Of a DNA stretch of 32,425 nucleotides, positions 12,772 to 21,380 are shown piece by piece. The DNA is taken from contig DAOWCY010000065.1 in the NCBI GenBank assembly GCA_030639305.1, forward strand, positions 1 to 32,425, written 5' to 3'. Both the position numbers and the translations under genes were made by a program. Every line of letters begins with the position of its first letter. Position 1 is the stretch's first letter. Origin of the DNA: JAGLQA01 sp023135565 (GTDB taxonomy: Bacteria; Acidobacteriota; Aminicenantia; UBA2199). Below the pieces are notes generated by a model, which ran no database searches, was not told the origin of the DNA, and saw only the letters and a program-made list of their open reading frames with translations.

Positions 12772-15267
12772 CTATTTCTTCGGCTTGACAAACTTGAAAG
12801 GTCGCGTGTCCTCCTTCTTGAAAGTGATATCATCGTACATCTCTAAATCAAAATTACCGCCCGGTTTCCCGGTCTCTTCCTGCTTGCCGGGAGCTTGCGG
12901 TTTCCCGGTATCCGGTGGTGTAGGCGCCTCTTCCGGTTTTCCGGTCCCGGTTGCTTTCCCGGGAGTTTGTAGTTTCGCGGTATCTTGCGGGTTTCCGGGA
13001 GCAACCGGTTTCGCGGCCTCTTGCGGGCTGCCGATCTCTTCCGGCATTCCCTGGGGCGCCGCCGCTAAATCCTGCGCTTTCTCTGCGCCGAGCGGGGGCA
13101 CCATTAAAGGTATCCGCTGCGTTCTAAAATCAGGAACCGACATCTTAGGCTTCAGCTTCTTGTCATCGGGAAACTCCGCTATTATAGATAAATTGTATTC
13201 CATCCCCTTCAACTCTTTATGAACCTTCTCCAATTCCTCCACATCCCCGGCTGCCATGCTCTTCCTGGCTCTCTTTATGGCATTGAGACAGTCATCTGTG
13301 ATTTCCCGCTCGAGATCCAATACTCCTAAGTGCTTCTCTACGGAACTAACGTATTCTAATACCTCCGCCACTATATTCTTAGTCTGGATCCTCTCTTCCT
13401 GGAAGCCGGATTCTTTCACTGCTTTCTCTACATCGAACCTCTGCTCTTCAACCAAACCTTTATCCTCGAATTTTTTCCCCTCAGCCCCGGTTAACAATTC
13501 CAATCCCCTGTTCATGTCCATCAGTTCGACTAAAATTTTATCCATCTCCTCTTCGCTTTCCTTATCCACTCCTGTTTCCGCCTTCTCGATCAACACTTTA
13601 CACTCTCGGGCCGTTTCCACTCCTACCGCCGGGTTACTGAGGTGCTTCTTTAAACCATAAGCCTGCCGCAATATATCATTCTTCTTCTTTACCAACTCCT
13701 TCTTCACTAAATCCGACTGCTTAAATTTTTCGGCTTCCTCTTTTAACCTCTCTATATCCTCTTCGCTCAATAACCCGGAATGAGACACAACCACTTCATT
13801 GGCGCTTTTGGAAGAAAGATCCACGGCGCTGACTTTTAAAATCCCGTTTATATTGATGCTGAAAGTGACTTCTATACGGGGTACCCCGCGAGGGGCATTC
13901 TTTATCCCGGTGAGGGTGAAGTTTCCTAAAAGTTTATTTTCCTCCACTTCCTCCCGCTCACCCTGGTATACCATGATTTCAACTTCTCCCTGGTTGTCTT
14001 CAACAGTGGAGAAAACAAGACTGCGATTGGTGGGGATGGTGGTGTTGGCCGCGATGACCTTGGTAAAAGCGCCGCCGAAAGTCTTAACTCCAAGAGAGAA
14101 AGGGGTCACATCCAATAATAACACATCCTTGCTGATCCCTTTGACGATAGCTCCCTGGATAGCAGCCCCCATTGCCACGATTTCATCAGGATTTACTTTT
14201 TTATTGGGCGCTTTGCCGAAAAATTCCTGCACCCTCTTCTGTACATAAGGAATCCGCGTTGAACCGCCCACTACCAGCACCTCATCTATATCGGCAACGG
14301 TCAGGTTGGCATTCAGCAGCGCAGTTTTGCAAATCCCGATGGTTTTATCTACTTCACGCTCCACTAATTTTTCAAACTCCTTCCTGTGGATATATTTTGA
14401 AAAATGGGCGGGGCCGTCTTTCGTATCGGCAATAAAAGGCAAATTGACTTCGTGCCCTTCCATGCCGGAGAGTTCCTTTTTAGCCATCTCAGCGGCGTCT
14501 CTTATCCTCTGCATGGCAAGCTTGTTGCCGGAAAGATCGATATTGTGCTGTTTTTTTACCTGGTCCTTAAGATAATCGGAAAATATGTCATCTAAGTCGT
14601 TTCCACCCAGGTTAGTATCCCCGGCAGTGGCCAACACCCTGATCACTTCGTCTTTAATTTCCAATACCGAAATGTCGATGGTGCCACCTCCGAAATCATA
14701 TACCACTGCGTTCGACTTCTGCGAAAGATCGAGAGAAAAAGCCAGCGACGCGGCAGTGGGTTCATTTATTATCCTTAATACATTTAAACCGGCAATTTCT
14801 CCGGCATCCCTTGTCGCTTTTCTCTGCGAATCATTAAAATATGCAGGCACTGTAAGTACAGCTCCCGATATCTCATCCCCTAAGTACTGCTCCGCCGATT
14901 CTTTTAATTTACGCAGAATCATGGCGGATATCTCCTCAGGGGAGAATTCCATGTCAAAAACCACTATCTTTACCGTATCATCTTTTCCCTCGATTATTTT
15001 ATAAGGGAATTGATGTAAGTATGGTTTGACTTCCGAAAACCTTTTCCCCATCAACCTCTTGACCGATGATATGGTGTTCGTGGGATTCGTTATCAACTGG
15101 CTTTTCGCCGGGTTCCCGATCAGCCTCTCGCCGTCCTGGGTAAACGCTACCACGGACGGAAGCAGCCTGTCACCTTCACTGGTCAAAATTATTTCAGGGG
15201 TCTGGCTCTCTAAAAATGCAGCCACCGAGTTGGTGGTACCCAGGTCTATTCCGATTACCTTTCCCAT
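12772..15267 (-). CDS. dnaK: DnaK-type Hsp70 chaperone with long C-terminal tail
   Basis: An ATP-driven chaperone. All Hsp70 signatures are visible: IGIDLGTTNS at residues 5-14, VYDFGGGTIDIS at 189-200, VLVVGGSTRIPYVQ at 330-343, the linker DVLLLDVTPFSLGV at 381-394, and a beta-sandwich peptide-binding domain to about 500. Typical DnaK ends near 640; this one has 831 residues. The lid region is extended, about residues 700-800 are Pro/Gly/Gln/Thr-rich with repeated GKPxxxGKP-type units, and the last 30 residues are charged (FDLEMYDDITF). The usual EEVD-like or acidic DnaK terminus is absent. It is probably a second, specialised Hsp70 rather than the housekeeping copy, since no grpE or dnaJ is adjacent. 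It is divergent from ftsH, hinting at shared protein quality control. Confidence 0.9.
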   Translation of the reverse strand: MGKVIGIDLGTTNSVAAFLESQTPEIILTSEGDRLLPSVVAFTQDGERLIGNPAKSQLITNPTNTISSVKRLMGKRFSEVKPYLHQFPYKIIEGKDDTVKIVVFDMEFSPEEISAMILRKLKESAEQYLGDEISGAVLTVPAYFNDSQRKATRDAGEIAGLNVLRIINEPTAASLAFSLDLSQKSNAVVYDFGGGTIDISVLEIKDEVIRVLATAGDTNLGGNDLDDIFSDYLKDQVKKQHNIDLSGNKLAMQRIRDAAEMAKKELSGMEGHEVNLPFIADTKDGPAHFSKYIHRKEFEKLVEREVDKTIGICKTALLNANLTVADIDEVLVVGGSTRIPYVQKRVQEFFGKAPNKKVNPDEIVAMGAAIQGAIVKGISKDVLLLDVTPFSLGVKTFGGAFTKVIAANTTIPTNRSLVFSTVEDNQGEVEIMVYQGEREEVEENKLLGNFTLTGIKNAPRGVPRIEVTFSININGILKVSAVDLSSKSANEVVVSHSGLLSEEDIERLKEEAEKFKQSDLVKKELVKKKNDILRQAYGLKKHLSNPAVGVETARECKVLIEKAETGVDKESEEEMDKILVELMDMNRGLELLTGAEGKKFEDKGLVEEQRFDVEKAVKESGFQEERIQTKNIVAEVLEYVSSVEKHLGVLDLEREITDDCLNAIKRARKSMAAGDVEELEKVHKELKGMEYNLSIIAEFPDDKKLKPKMSVPDFRTQRIPLMVPPLGAEKAQDLAAAPQGMPEEIGSPQEAAKPVAPGNPQDTAKLQTPGKATGTGKPEEAPTPPDTGKPQAPGKQEETGKPGGNFDLEMYDDITFKKEDTRPFKFVKPKK

Positions 15268-15274
15268 TTATAGA

Positions 15275-15303
15275 TATTTATCACAAGAATGAAAAAAAGT
15301 CAA
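15275..15303 (-). promoter_or_regulatory. Probable dnaK promoter, leaderless layout
   Basis: On the minus strand TTGACT (15303-15298), 17 bases, TAAATA (15280-15275). The -10 box ends 7 bases before the ATG at 15267 and no Shine-Dalgarno is present, the same layout as at 8187. The -10 match is weak. Confidence 0.4.
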
Positions 15304-15333
15304 TATCAAACTGTTCTTTAACTTGATTTTTTA

Positions 15334-15342
15334 TGATATAAT
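15334..15342 (+). promoter_or_regulatory. Extended -10 promoter of the ftsH operon
   Basis: TGATATAAT combines a TG extension with a perfect TATAAT. GAGG at 15356 serves as a moderate ribosome site for the ATG at 15371. Confidence 0.65.
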
Positions 15343-15370
15343 AGGGAATTATGATGAGGATAAAAAATAA

Positions 15371-17326
15371 ATGACGACTAAACCGAAAAATGTGAATCAA
15401 AAGAGCTCCAAAGGAATAATGTTCTGGCTGGCTTCAACGCTAATAATAATATTCTTGTGGAGTATACTGTCAGACGTAAAGAAGGGCAGGGAAATCGAGC
15501 TGAAATTTTCCGATTTTATGGCGAAAGTGGAAAGCAAGGACATTGTTAACGCTTTTATAGACTCCAATGTGGTTACGGGAAATATGAAGTCTCCAGGTAA
15601 CATGGGGCCCATAAAATATAAGACCATGATCCCCATCGATTATCCCGACCTTATCTCTATATTAAGAGAAAACGACGTTATCATCGAAGTTGAAGAACTA
15701 AACAAGAACCAACTACTTCATTCTGTCCTGCTCTATGCCCCTTTCTTAATTTTAATCGGTATCTGGATATTTATGATGAGGCAGCAGGGCGGCGGCGGCC
15801 GGGGGGCTTTCTCTTTCGGCAAGAGTAAAGCCAGGATGTTTACCGGCGAAAGAGCTAAAGTGACGTTCAAGGATGTGGCCGGTATCAACGAAGCAAAGGA
15901 CGAAGTGGAAGAAATAATCGCTTTCTTGAAAGACCCCAAAAAATTCCAGAGATTAGGCGGGAAAATTCCTAAAGGCGTATTGTTAATCGGACTGCCGGGC
16001 ACAGGCAAGACCCTGTTGGCCAAAGCCATTGCCGGGGAAGCGCAGGTGCCTTTCTTTACTATTTCCGGTTCCGATTTTGTGGAGATGTTCGTAGGCGTAG
16101 GCGCATCGCGGGTGAGAGACCTTTTCGTGGAAGGCAAAAAGCATTCTCCCTGCCTGATATTCATCGACGAGATCGACGCTGTAGGCCGGCAGCGGGGAGC
16201 AGGCTTAGGCGGCGGTCATGATGAAAGGGAACAGACCCTGAACGCCCTGTTAGTGGAGATGGATGGTTTCGATCCCAACGAAGGGGTTATTATCATTGCC
16301 GCCACTAATAGACCCGATATATTAGATACAGCCCTACTGCGGCCCGGCCGTTTCGATCGTAGGATCACGGTATCGACTCCCGACGTAAAAGGCAGGGAAG
16401 AGATATTAAAAGTGCACACCAGGCAGATACCGCTGGCCAAAACCGTAAACCTGTCGATATTGGCGCGTTCGACCCCCGGTTTTACCGGTGCGGACATTGC
16501 CAACATGGTCAATGAAGCGGCTCTTTATGCATCGAGAACAGGCAAGAAGAAAATCGAAATGGATGACTTCGAATATGCCAAAGACAAAGTCCTGATGGGA
16601 GCGGAACGCAGGAGTATGATCATCTCCGACGAGGAAAAAAAGATAACCGCCTACCATGAAGCCGGGCATGCCTTAATTGCGGCAGTAGAAGAAGAGGCCG
16701 ACCCGCTGCATAAAGTATCGATCATTCCCCGCGGCATGGCTTTAGGCGTTACCCAGCAATTGCCCATAAACGATAAATACACCTATTCGAAAATACACTT
16801 AGAAGCTCAACTGACCGTACTTTTAGGAGGCCGGGTGGCTGAAGAGGTATTTTTAGCTGCCGTTACCACAGGTGCCGGCAGCGATTTTGAGCGGGCAACG
16901 TCTATTGCGCGAAAGATGGTCTGCGAATGGGGTATGTCTTCCCTGGGGCCGATAAAGTACGGCAAAAAGGACGACATGCTCTTCTTAGGCAGGGAAATGA
17001 TGTACCATACCGAATATTCCGAAGATACGGCCAAAAAAATCGACCGGGAGATAGAAGCGATTATCGAAAAAGCCCACAAGAGTGCCAAAAGCATCATTCT
17101 CAGCCATAAGGAAAACCTCGAAAAGATTGCTGTCCGGTTATTGGAAGAAGAATCCTTGACTTCGAAGGATATCGATTCGATGTTGGGTATCGAGAGAAAG
17201 CCGGAAGAGCCGGCTGTCGAGAAAAAGCCGGAAGAGTCCGCTGTGAAGGAAGAACCCGAGAAAGATTCCGAAAAGAAAGAGAACGATAAAAATAATGAAG
17301 TCCCGGCTGAAAGTAATGAAGGATAA
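15371..17326 (+). CDS. ftsH: ATP-dependent zinc metalloprotease FtsH
   Basis: A membrane-anchored AAA+ protease that extracts and degrades membrane and regulatory proteins. Its 651 residues are arranged in the usual order: membrane helix ~16-33, periplasmic domain, membrane helix ~117-136, Gly-rich linker, Walker A GLPGTGKT at 207-214, Walker B LIFIDEID at 262-269, SRH with RPGRFDRR at 324-331, and zinc-binding HEAGH at 429-433 with probable third ligand Asp505. The C-terminal ~45 residues are a Lys/Glu/Pro-rich tail containing a KPEE repeat. Walker A has Leu where FtsH normally has Pro (GPPGTGKT); this should still bind ATP. First gene of the apparent cdaA-cdaR-glmM-pdxJ operon, divergent from dnaK. 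Confidence 0.97.
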   Translation: MTTKPKNVNQKSSKGIMFWLASTLIIIFLWSILSDVKKGREIELKFSDFMAKVESKDIVNAFIDSNVVTGNMKSPGNMGPIKYKTMIPIDYPDLISILRENDVIIEVEELNKNQLLHSVLLYAPFLILIGIWIFMMRQQGGGGRGAFSFGKSKARMFTGERAKVTFKDVAGINEAKDEVEEIIAFLKDPKKFQRLGGKIPKGVLLIGLPGTGKTLLAKAIAGEAQVPFFTISGSDFVEMFVGVGASRVRDLFVEGKKHSPCLIFIDEIDAVGRQRGAGLGGGHDEREQTLNALLVEMDGFDPNEGVIIIAATNRPDILDTALLRPGRFDRRITVSTPDVKGREEILKVHTRQIPLAKTVNLSILARSTPGFTGADIANMVNEAALYASRTGKKKIEMDDFEYAKDKVLMGAERRSMIISDEEKKITAYHEAGHALIAAVEEEADPLHKVSIIPRGMALGVTQQLPINDKYTYSKIHLEAQLTVLLGGRVAEEVFLAAVTTGAGSDFERATSIARKMVCEWGMSSLGPIKYGKKDDMLFLGREMMYHTEYSEDTAKKIDREIEAIIEKAHKSAKSIILSHKENLEKIAVRLLEEESLTSKDIDSMLGIERKPEEPAVEKKPEESAVKEEPEKDSEKKENDKNNEVPAESNEG

Positions 17327-17400
17327 AGTACCGGCTGCATGCCGCCCGGGACAGTGCGCCGCTGCTCCAATACCCCGGTACGTTTAGAGTATATAGATAA

Positions 17401-18159
17401 ATGATATTCGATTATATAACTAATGCCTTCTCGAAGTTCCAGTTGAGCGATATTGTCGATATTTTGTTGCTGTTTCTTCTTTTCTACTATCTTTTGCTGT
17501 TGATAAAAGGGACCAAATCCTACCAGATGGCGGTAGGGCTGCTTTCCATCGGTGTATTGGCTTTTATTGCCGGGCTGTTAAAGTTAGCGGCCTTCTCTTT
17601 TATACTGAACAATTTCCTGACCTATTTGATTATTGCCATCATCGTTCTATTCCAGGACGAACTCAGGGAAATCCTTACCGGGATAGGCGGAAGAATAAAA
17701 ACGAAGTATGCCCAATCAGACGGAACGGGTGTATTGGATGAGATCATCAATACCGTAGTGGCATTATCCCTGGCAAAGATCGGCGCTATTATCGCAGTGG
17801 AAAGAGAAATAAAAGTAAAAAACTACGTCAATAAACCGGTAAAAATAGACGCCATTGTGAATAAAGATTTGCTGTTGACGATTTTCACCCCCGGTTCGCC
17901 GCTGCATGACGGCGCGGTGGTCATTAGTGACGACCGAATAGAAGTAGCCCGGTGTTTTTTTCAACTGCCACCCCTGTTGGAATTAAGTCCCAGCGGCACC
18001 CGGCACCTGGCGGCTATCGGCATTACCCAGCAGACTGACTGCCTTGCCATTGTGGTATCGGAAGAAACGGGTAAAATTTCCCTGGCGGTAAACGGCGAAT
18101 TAATCAGGGGATTAGACCGGGAAGGGTTGAAGAACCGTTTAATCCATTATAGGATATAA
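17401..18159 (+). CDS. cdaA: Membrane diadenylate cyclase CdaA
   Basis: Makes c-di-AMP from two ATP; this messenger controls K+ and osmolyte transport and cell-wall homeostasis. The 252 residues hold three N-terminal membrane helices (about 20-36, 43-62, 66-84) and a DAC domain. The catalytic DGA motif is at 170-172 (SPLHDGAVVI). The second motif, normally RHR in GTRHRAA, reads GTRHLAA here: residue 203 is Leu (CTG), one base from Arg (CGG). The downstream IVVSEETG motif is intact. Arg-to-Leu could lower activity, so this copy may be impaired or the sequence may carry an error. It sits 75 bases after ftsH and 6 before cdaR, as in many cdaA-cdaR-glmM operons. Confidence 0.93.
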   Translation: MIFDYITNAFSKFQLSDIVDILLLFLLFYYLLLLIKGTKSYQMAVGLLSIGVLAFIAGLLKLAAFSFILNNFLTYLIIAIIVLFQDELREILTGIGGRIKTKYAQSDGTGVLDEIINTVVALSLAKIGAIIAVEREIKVKNYVNKPVKIDAIVNKDLLLTIFTPGSPLHDGAVVISDDRIEVARCFFQLPPLLELSPSGTRHLAAIGITQQTDCLAIVVSEETGKISLAVNGELIRGLDREGLKNRLIHYRI

Positions 18160-18165
18160 CAGGCT

Positions 18166-18846
18166 ATGAAAATAAAAAATTTAATTTTCAATAATTTCGG
18201 TCTTAAAGTGACGGCGATTTTTTTTGCCCTGGCAGTGTGGATAATTATTGCCGGCAAAGAGCATGCTCATTCGGAGAAGAGTTTTGAAGTCAACGTAGAA
18301 TTTATCAATGCTGCGACAAACATCGACGCCAACCCCCGGCCCGAAAAAGTCAGGGTAAAAGTCAGGGGCACATCGCGGGAGATAAACAATATATCCCCCG
18401 AAGATTTTAAATTAAAAATAGATTTGACCGGCATTTCCCAGGGCACCATCTGGAACCTTTTGTCTGAGGATTTCCTACAGATACCTGGAGGCCTGGACTA
18501 TGATGAAATATCTATTCATCCGCGGATGATAGCCGTAACTGTCAAGGAATTTCTCTGGAAAGAGGTGTCCGTTAGAATAAGATATAAAGGGCGGATGAAA
18601 AGGGGCCTAAGACTAATTAGACAGGTAGTGCCGGAGAAAGTGATGATTTATGGTTATAAATCCCGGATTGCGTCTATCGATACCGTTTATGCCACCGAAA
18701 GCATAGACCTGTCCCAGGTAGTCGAAAGTAAAACCGTTAAACTCCCGCTGCAAAAAAGGGAAGAGATATTAAAGTTTGGCGAAACCGAAGAAGTAGAGGT
18801 GCAGTTGGTAGTAGAAGATAGGAATAAAGGTAAAAGCAATAAATGA
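18166..18846 (+). CDS. cdaR: YbbR-domain CdaA regulator
   Basis: A 226-residue protein with one N-terminal membrane helix (about 12-29) followed by YbbR-type repeats outside the membrane. The pattern NPRPEKVRVKVRGTSREINN then LKIDLTGISQGT is typical, with a second, more diverged unit (VVPEKVMIYGYKSRIASIDTV). CdaR binds CdaA and tunes c-di-AMP synthesis. It is shorter than Firmicute CdaR, which has four repeats. The stop overlaps the glmM start as ATGA, indicating translational coupling. Confidence 0.88.
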   Translation: MKIKNLIFNNFGLKVTAIFFALAVWIIIAGKEHAHSEKSFEVNVEFINAATNIDANPRPEKVRVKVRGTSREINNISPEDFKLKIDLTGISQGTIWNLLSEDFLQIPGGLDYDEISIHPRMIAVTVKEFLWKEVSVRIRYKGRMKRGLRLIRQVVPEKVMIYGYKSRIASIDTVYATESIDLSQVVESKTVKLPLQKREEILKFGETEEVEVQLVVEDRNKGKSNK

Positions 18847-20402
18847 GCAGGGCGGAAAAGAGTAGTTTATTCGGCACCGACGGTATCCGCGGCAGTGTGG
18901 GCAATTTTCCATTGGATAATGCTTCTCTAATCGAATTAGGCAATTCTTTAGGCGAAATCCTGGCCGGTTCGAAAATCCCGATCGGCAGGGATACCCGTGC
19001 TTCAGGAGAGGAGATAGGGGAATTAATCGGCCGCGGAATTTCCGGCAGGGTTGGATTATATGACTGCGGAGTTATTCCTACCCCCGGGCTTTCTTTTGTG
19101 ACCCGCGCCGGTGATTTTGATTACGGCATCATGATAACCGCCTCACATAATCCTTATACGGACAACGGCATAAAGATATTTGACGGCAGTGGTGAGAAGA
19201 TCGACACCGGCCTCGAAGAGGAAATAGAGAAACATTTTTTTAATAAACTTGCCTCCGGCGGGCAGGGGGCTCTTTTGAAAAACCGCCCCCTGCACCCCCA
19301 CAAAACTTTTGATAAGCCGCTTCGCGGCGGGAGCGCTTCTAAAATTAACAAAAGTTTTGATCAAACTTTTTCAAAAGTTTGGCCCCCGGCAGGGTCGCCG
19401 AAGGCAGGACCGGAGGCATACAAGAATTTTTTAATAGAGCAAGCAGCCGGGCTGAAAAACAGGAAATTAAAAATTGTATTGGACTGTGCCAACGGCGCGG
19501 TTTTTGAAATTGCCCCGGAGGTATTTAAAGAGACCGGTTTCGATATAGAAGTGATTGGCGCCTCACCTGATGGGCGGAATATCAATGAGCAGTGCGGTTC
19601 TACCTACCCGGAAAATCTAAAAGAGAAAGTCCTTTTTCATGAAGCGGATTTAGGTATTGCTTTTGATGGAGACGGAGACCGGGTGATCTTTGCCGACAAC
19701 AAAGGTCATATTTTGGACGGCGATCACACGTTGTATGCCATCTCCCGCTATCTCTTGGAGACAGCCGGTCATCGAGATGTGTCAAAACCTGGAAACAACG
19801 AAATTAATCAAAAGTTTTTGCGGGGGTCCAGGGGGCAGTATTTTCAAAAAGCGCCCCCTGGTCGCCGAAGGCAAGAAATAAATTTCAATAAAATCGTAGT
19901 GGGCACAGTGATGGGCAACCTCGGTTTGGAGAAAGCCCTTGCCGGATTGGGGCTGGAGTACCTCCGCACCGGCGTAGGAGACCGGAACGTATACCGGGAG
20001 ATGAAAAGAACCGGGTCTATCATCGGCGGCGAGCAATCGGGACATACGATCCTGGGTTTTTTACAGGGCACCGGTGACGGCATATTGACTGCTCTCTATT
20101 TTCTTAAAGCCCTATTCTATCTTGACCTGGAACCCGCCGAACTATTTAACCGGCTGCCTCTTTTTCCACAGGTGACCCGCAGCATTAAAGTCAGGGAGAA
20201 AAAGAATTTAGACGATTGGCCGGAATTGAAAGAAAAAACAGCCGAATTTGAAAATAAATATGGTAAAAATTCCCGTTTACTGGTCAGGTATTCGGGCACC
20301 GAACCTAAGATAAGAATCATGATCGAATCTGAACAGGAATCGATCATCAGTGAAAATTTAGAAAAATTTACCGGTTTAATCAAATCGGAGATAGGAGGAT
20401 AA
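18843..20402 (+). CDS. glmM: Phosphoglucosamine mutase with two repeat-derived insertions
   Basis: Converts glucosamine-6-phosphate to glucosamine-1-phosphate for UDP-GlcNAc, the start of peptidoglycan and LPS synthesis. All active-site motifs are present: ITASHNP (98-104, phosphoserine S101), DGDGDR (275-280), GEQSGH (396-401), RYSGTEP (482-488). Family proteins have about 445 residues; this has 519. The excess lies in two places: residues ~137-188 and ~320-344. At DNA level both are copies of the palindromic element that fills intergenic gaps in this window. Both keep the frame open. The first lies where the N-terminal and second domains join, the second in a loop before VVGTVMGNLG, so the fold could tolerate them. 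The protein is likely essential, which argues that the insertions are tolerated or removed. The operon position next to cdaR supports the identity. Confidence 0.95.
   Translation: MSRAEKSSLFGTDGIRGSVGNFPLDNASLIELGNSLGEILAGSKIPIGRDTRASGEEIGELIGRGISGRVGLYDCGVIPTPGLSFVTRAGDFDYGIMITASHNPYTDNGIKIFDGSGEKIDTGLEEEIEKHFFNKLASGGQGALLKNRPLHPHKTFDKPLRGGSASKINKSFDQTFSKVWPPAGSPKAGPEAYKNFLIEQAAGLKNRKLKIVLDCANGAVFEIAPEVFKETGFDIEVIGASPDGRNINEQCGSTYPENLKEKVLFHEADLGIAFDGDGDRVIFADNKGHILDGDHTLYAISRYLLETAGHRDVSKPGNNEINQKFLRGSRGQYFQKAPPGRRRQEINFNKIVVGTVMGNLGLEKALAGLGLEYLRTGVGDRNVYREMKRTGSIIGGEQSGHTILGFLQGTGDGILTALYFLKALFYLDLEPAELFNRLPLFPQVTRSIKVREKKNLDDWPELKEKTAEFENKYGKNSRLLVRYSGTEPKIRIMIESEQESIISENLEKFTGLIKSEIGG
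19251..19405 (+). repeat. Palindromic element, copy d, in frame within glmM
   Basis: A full 155-bp copy from GCCTCCGGCG to CGCCGAAGGC. Stem GCAGGGGGC (19262-19270) pairs with GCCCCCTGC (19285-19293). Hairpin GCCGCTTCGCGGC is at about 19316-19328, and the core GTTTTGATCAAACTTTTTC follows. It is translated as part of glmM residues ~137-188. Confidence 0.9.
19803..19872 (-). repeat. Palindromic element, copy e (short, inverted), in glmM
   Basis: A 70-bp partial copy in the opposite orientation to copy b. CCAGGGGGC (19828-19836) pairs with GCCCCCTGG (19853-19861), and the copy ends CGCCGAAGGC. It is read in frame as glmM residues ~321-343. Confidence 0.88.
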
Positions 20403-20404
20403 GC

Positions 20405-21139
20405 ATGAGATTGGGTGTAAATGTAGATCATATAGCAACGATCCGGGAGGCCAGGAAAACTAATGAACCCGACCCCGTATATGCGGCAGCGCTTGCCGAA
20501 CTTGCCGGCGCCGACGGCATTACTATTCACCTGCGCCAGGACCGCCGCCATATCCAAGAAAGAGACCTTAGATTAATGCGGGAAGTAGTCAAAACGAAAT
20601 TAAATTTAGAAATGGCCACCTCCATGGAGATGGTGAAGCTCGCCTTGAAGTATAAACCCGACACCTGTACTTTAGTGCCGGAAACGGAAGACGAAGTGAC
20701 TACTACCGGCGGTCTCGACGTAGTGATGTCCAGCGATAAAATCGAAGAGGTGGCCGGGAACCTCAATGCAGCAAATATGGAAGTTTCTGTTTTTGTGGAT
20801 CCCGATGTGGACCAGGTAAAAGCCTGCCACCGGTTGGGCATAAAAGTAATCGAGATCAACACCGGCGAGTATGCGGAGAATTGGAATAACAGTTATTGTG
20901 TCCTGGAATTAGACAAAATCAAAAAGGCAGTGCTTTATGCAAAAAAGCTCAATATTAAAATCCTGGCCGGGCATGGTCTAACCTACCAAAACGTAACGGC
21001 TATTGCGGCTATGGATGCCATTGAAGAGTTAAACATCGGTCATTCCATCATTGCCAATTCGACTTTTATGGGCTTGAGCGAAGCCGTAAGACGCATGAAA
21101 GAGCTAATTGAAAAAGCGCTCCTGCCCTTGAGCAAGTAA
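20405..21139 (+). CDS. pdxJ: Pyridoxine 5'-phosphate synthase
   Basis: Condenses 3-amino-1-hydroxyacetone phosphate with deoxyxylulose-5-phosphate to make pyridoxine phosphate in the DXP-dependent vitamin B6 route. The 244 residues are normal length for this TIM barrel. Signatures: LGVNVDHIATIREAR at the N-terminus, ADGITIHLRQDRRHI near residue 36, LVPE with EVTTTGGLD, and ILAGHGLTYQN near the C-terminus. It starts two bases after the glmM stop with GGAGG just upstream, so it belongs to the same operon. glmM-pdxJ adjacency is common in several phyla. Confidence 0.96.
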   Translation: MRLGVNVDHIATIREARKTNEPDPVYAAALAELAGADGITIHLRQDRRHIQERDLRLMREVVKTKLNLEMATSMEMVKLALKYKPDTCTLVPETEDEVTTTGGLDVVMSSDKIEEVAGNLNAANMEVSVFVDPDVDQVKACHRLGIKVIEINTGEYAENWNNSYCVLELDKIKKAVLYAKKLNIKILAGHGLTYQNVTAIAAMDAIEELNIGHSIIANSTFMGLSEAVRRMKELIEKALLPLSK

Positions 21140-21202
21140 GAATGTAATAGTTAGCCAACTGCCGCAAAGCTGGGGAATTATAACCTACTATAAAATTACT
21201 TT

Positions 21203-21380
21203 GCCTCCGGCGGCCCTGCCGGGGGCCAAACTTTTGAAAAAGTTTGATCAAAACTTTTAATTATTTAAAATCAAAAGCGCTCACCCGCTGCTTTTCTTGC
21301 CGCGAAGCGGCTTATAGGTTGGGGACGCCGTCCCCCCGCGCAGCGGCTTATCGCTTCCCCACGCATGTGGGGCTGCCGGG
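21203..21380 (-). repeat. Palindromic element, copy f
   Basis: Inverted copy starting GCCTCCGGCGGCCCTGCC, with core GTTTGATCAAAAC, hairpins GCCGCGAAGCGGC and GGGGACGCCGTCCCC, and CCCCACGCATGTGGGG at 21357-21372. It lies between convergent pdxJ and the uracil-DNA glycosylase gene and overlaps the last codons of the latter. Confidence 0.85.

Noticed and set aside
18843..20402. glmM as a pseudogene
   Set aside because: Despite two insertions the frame is open from ATGA overlap to stop and all four active-site motifs are intact.
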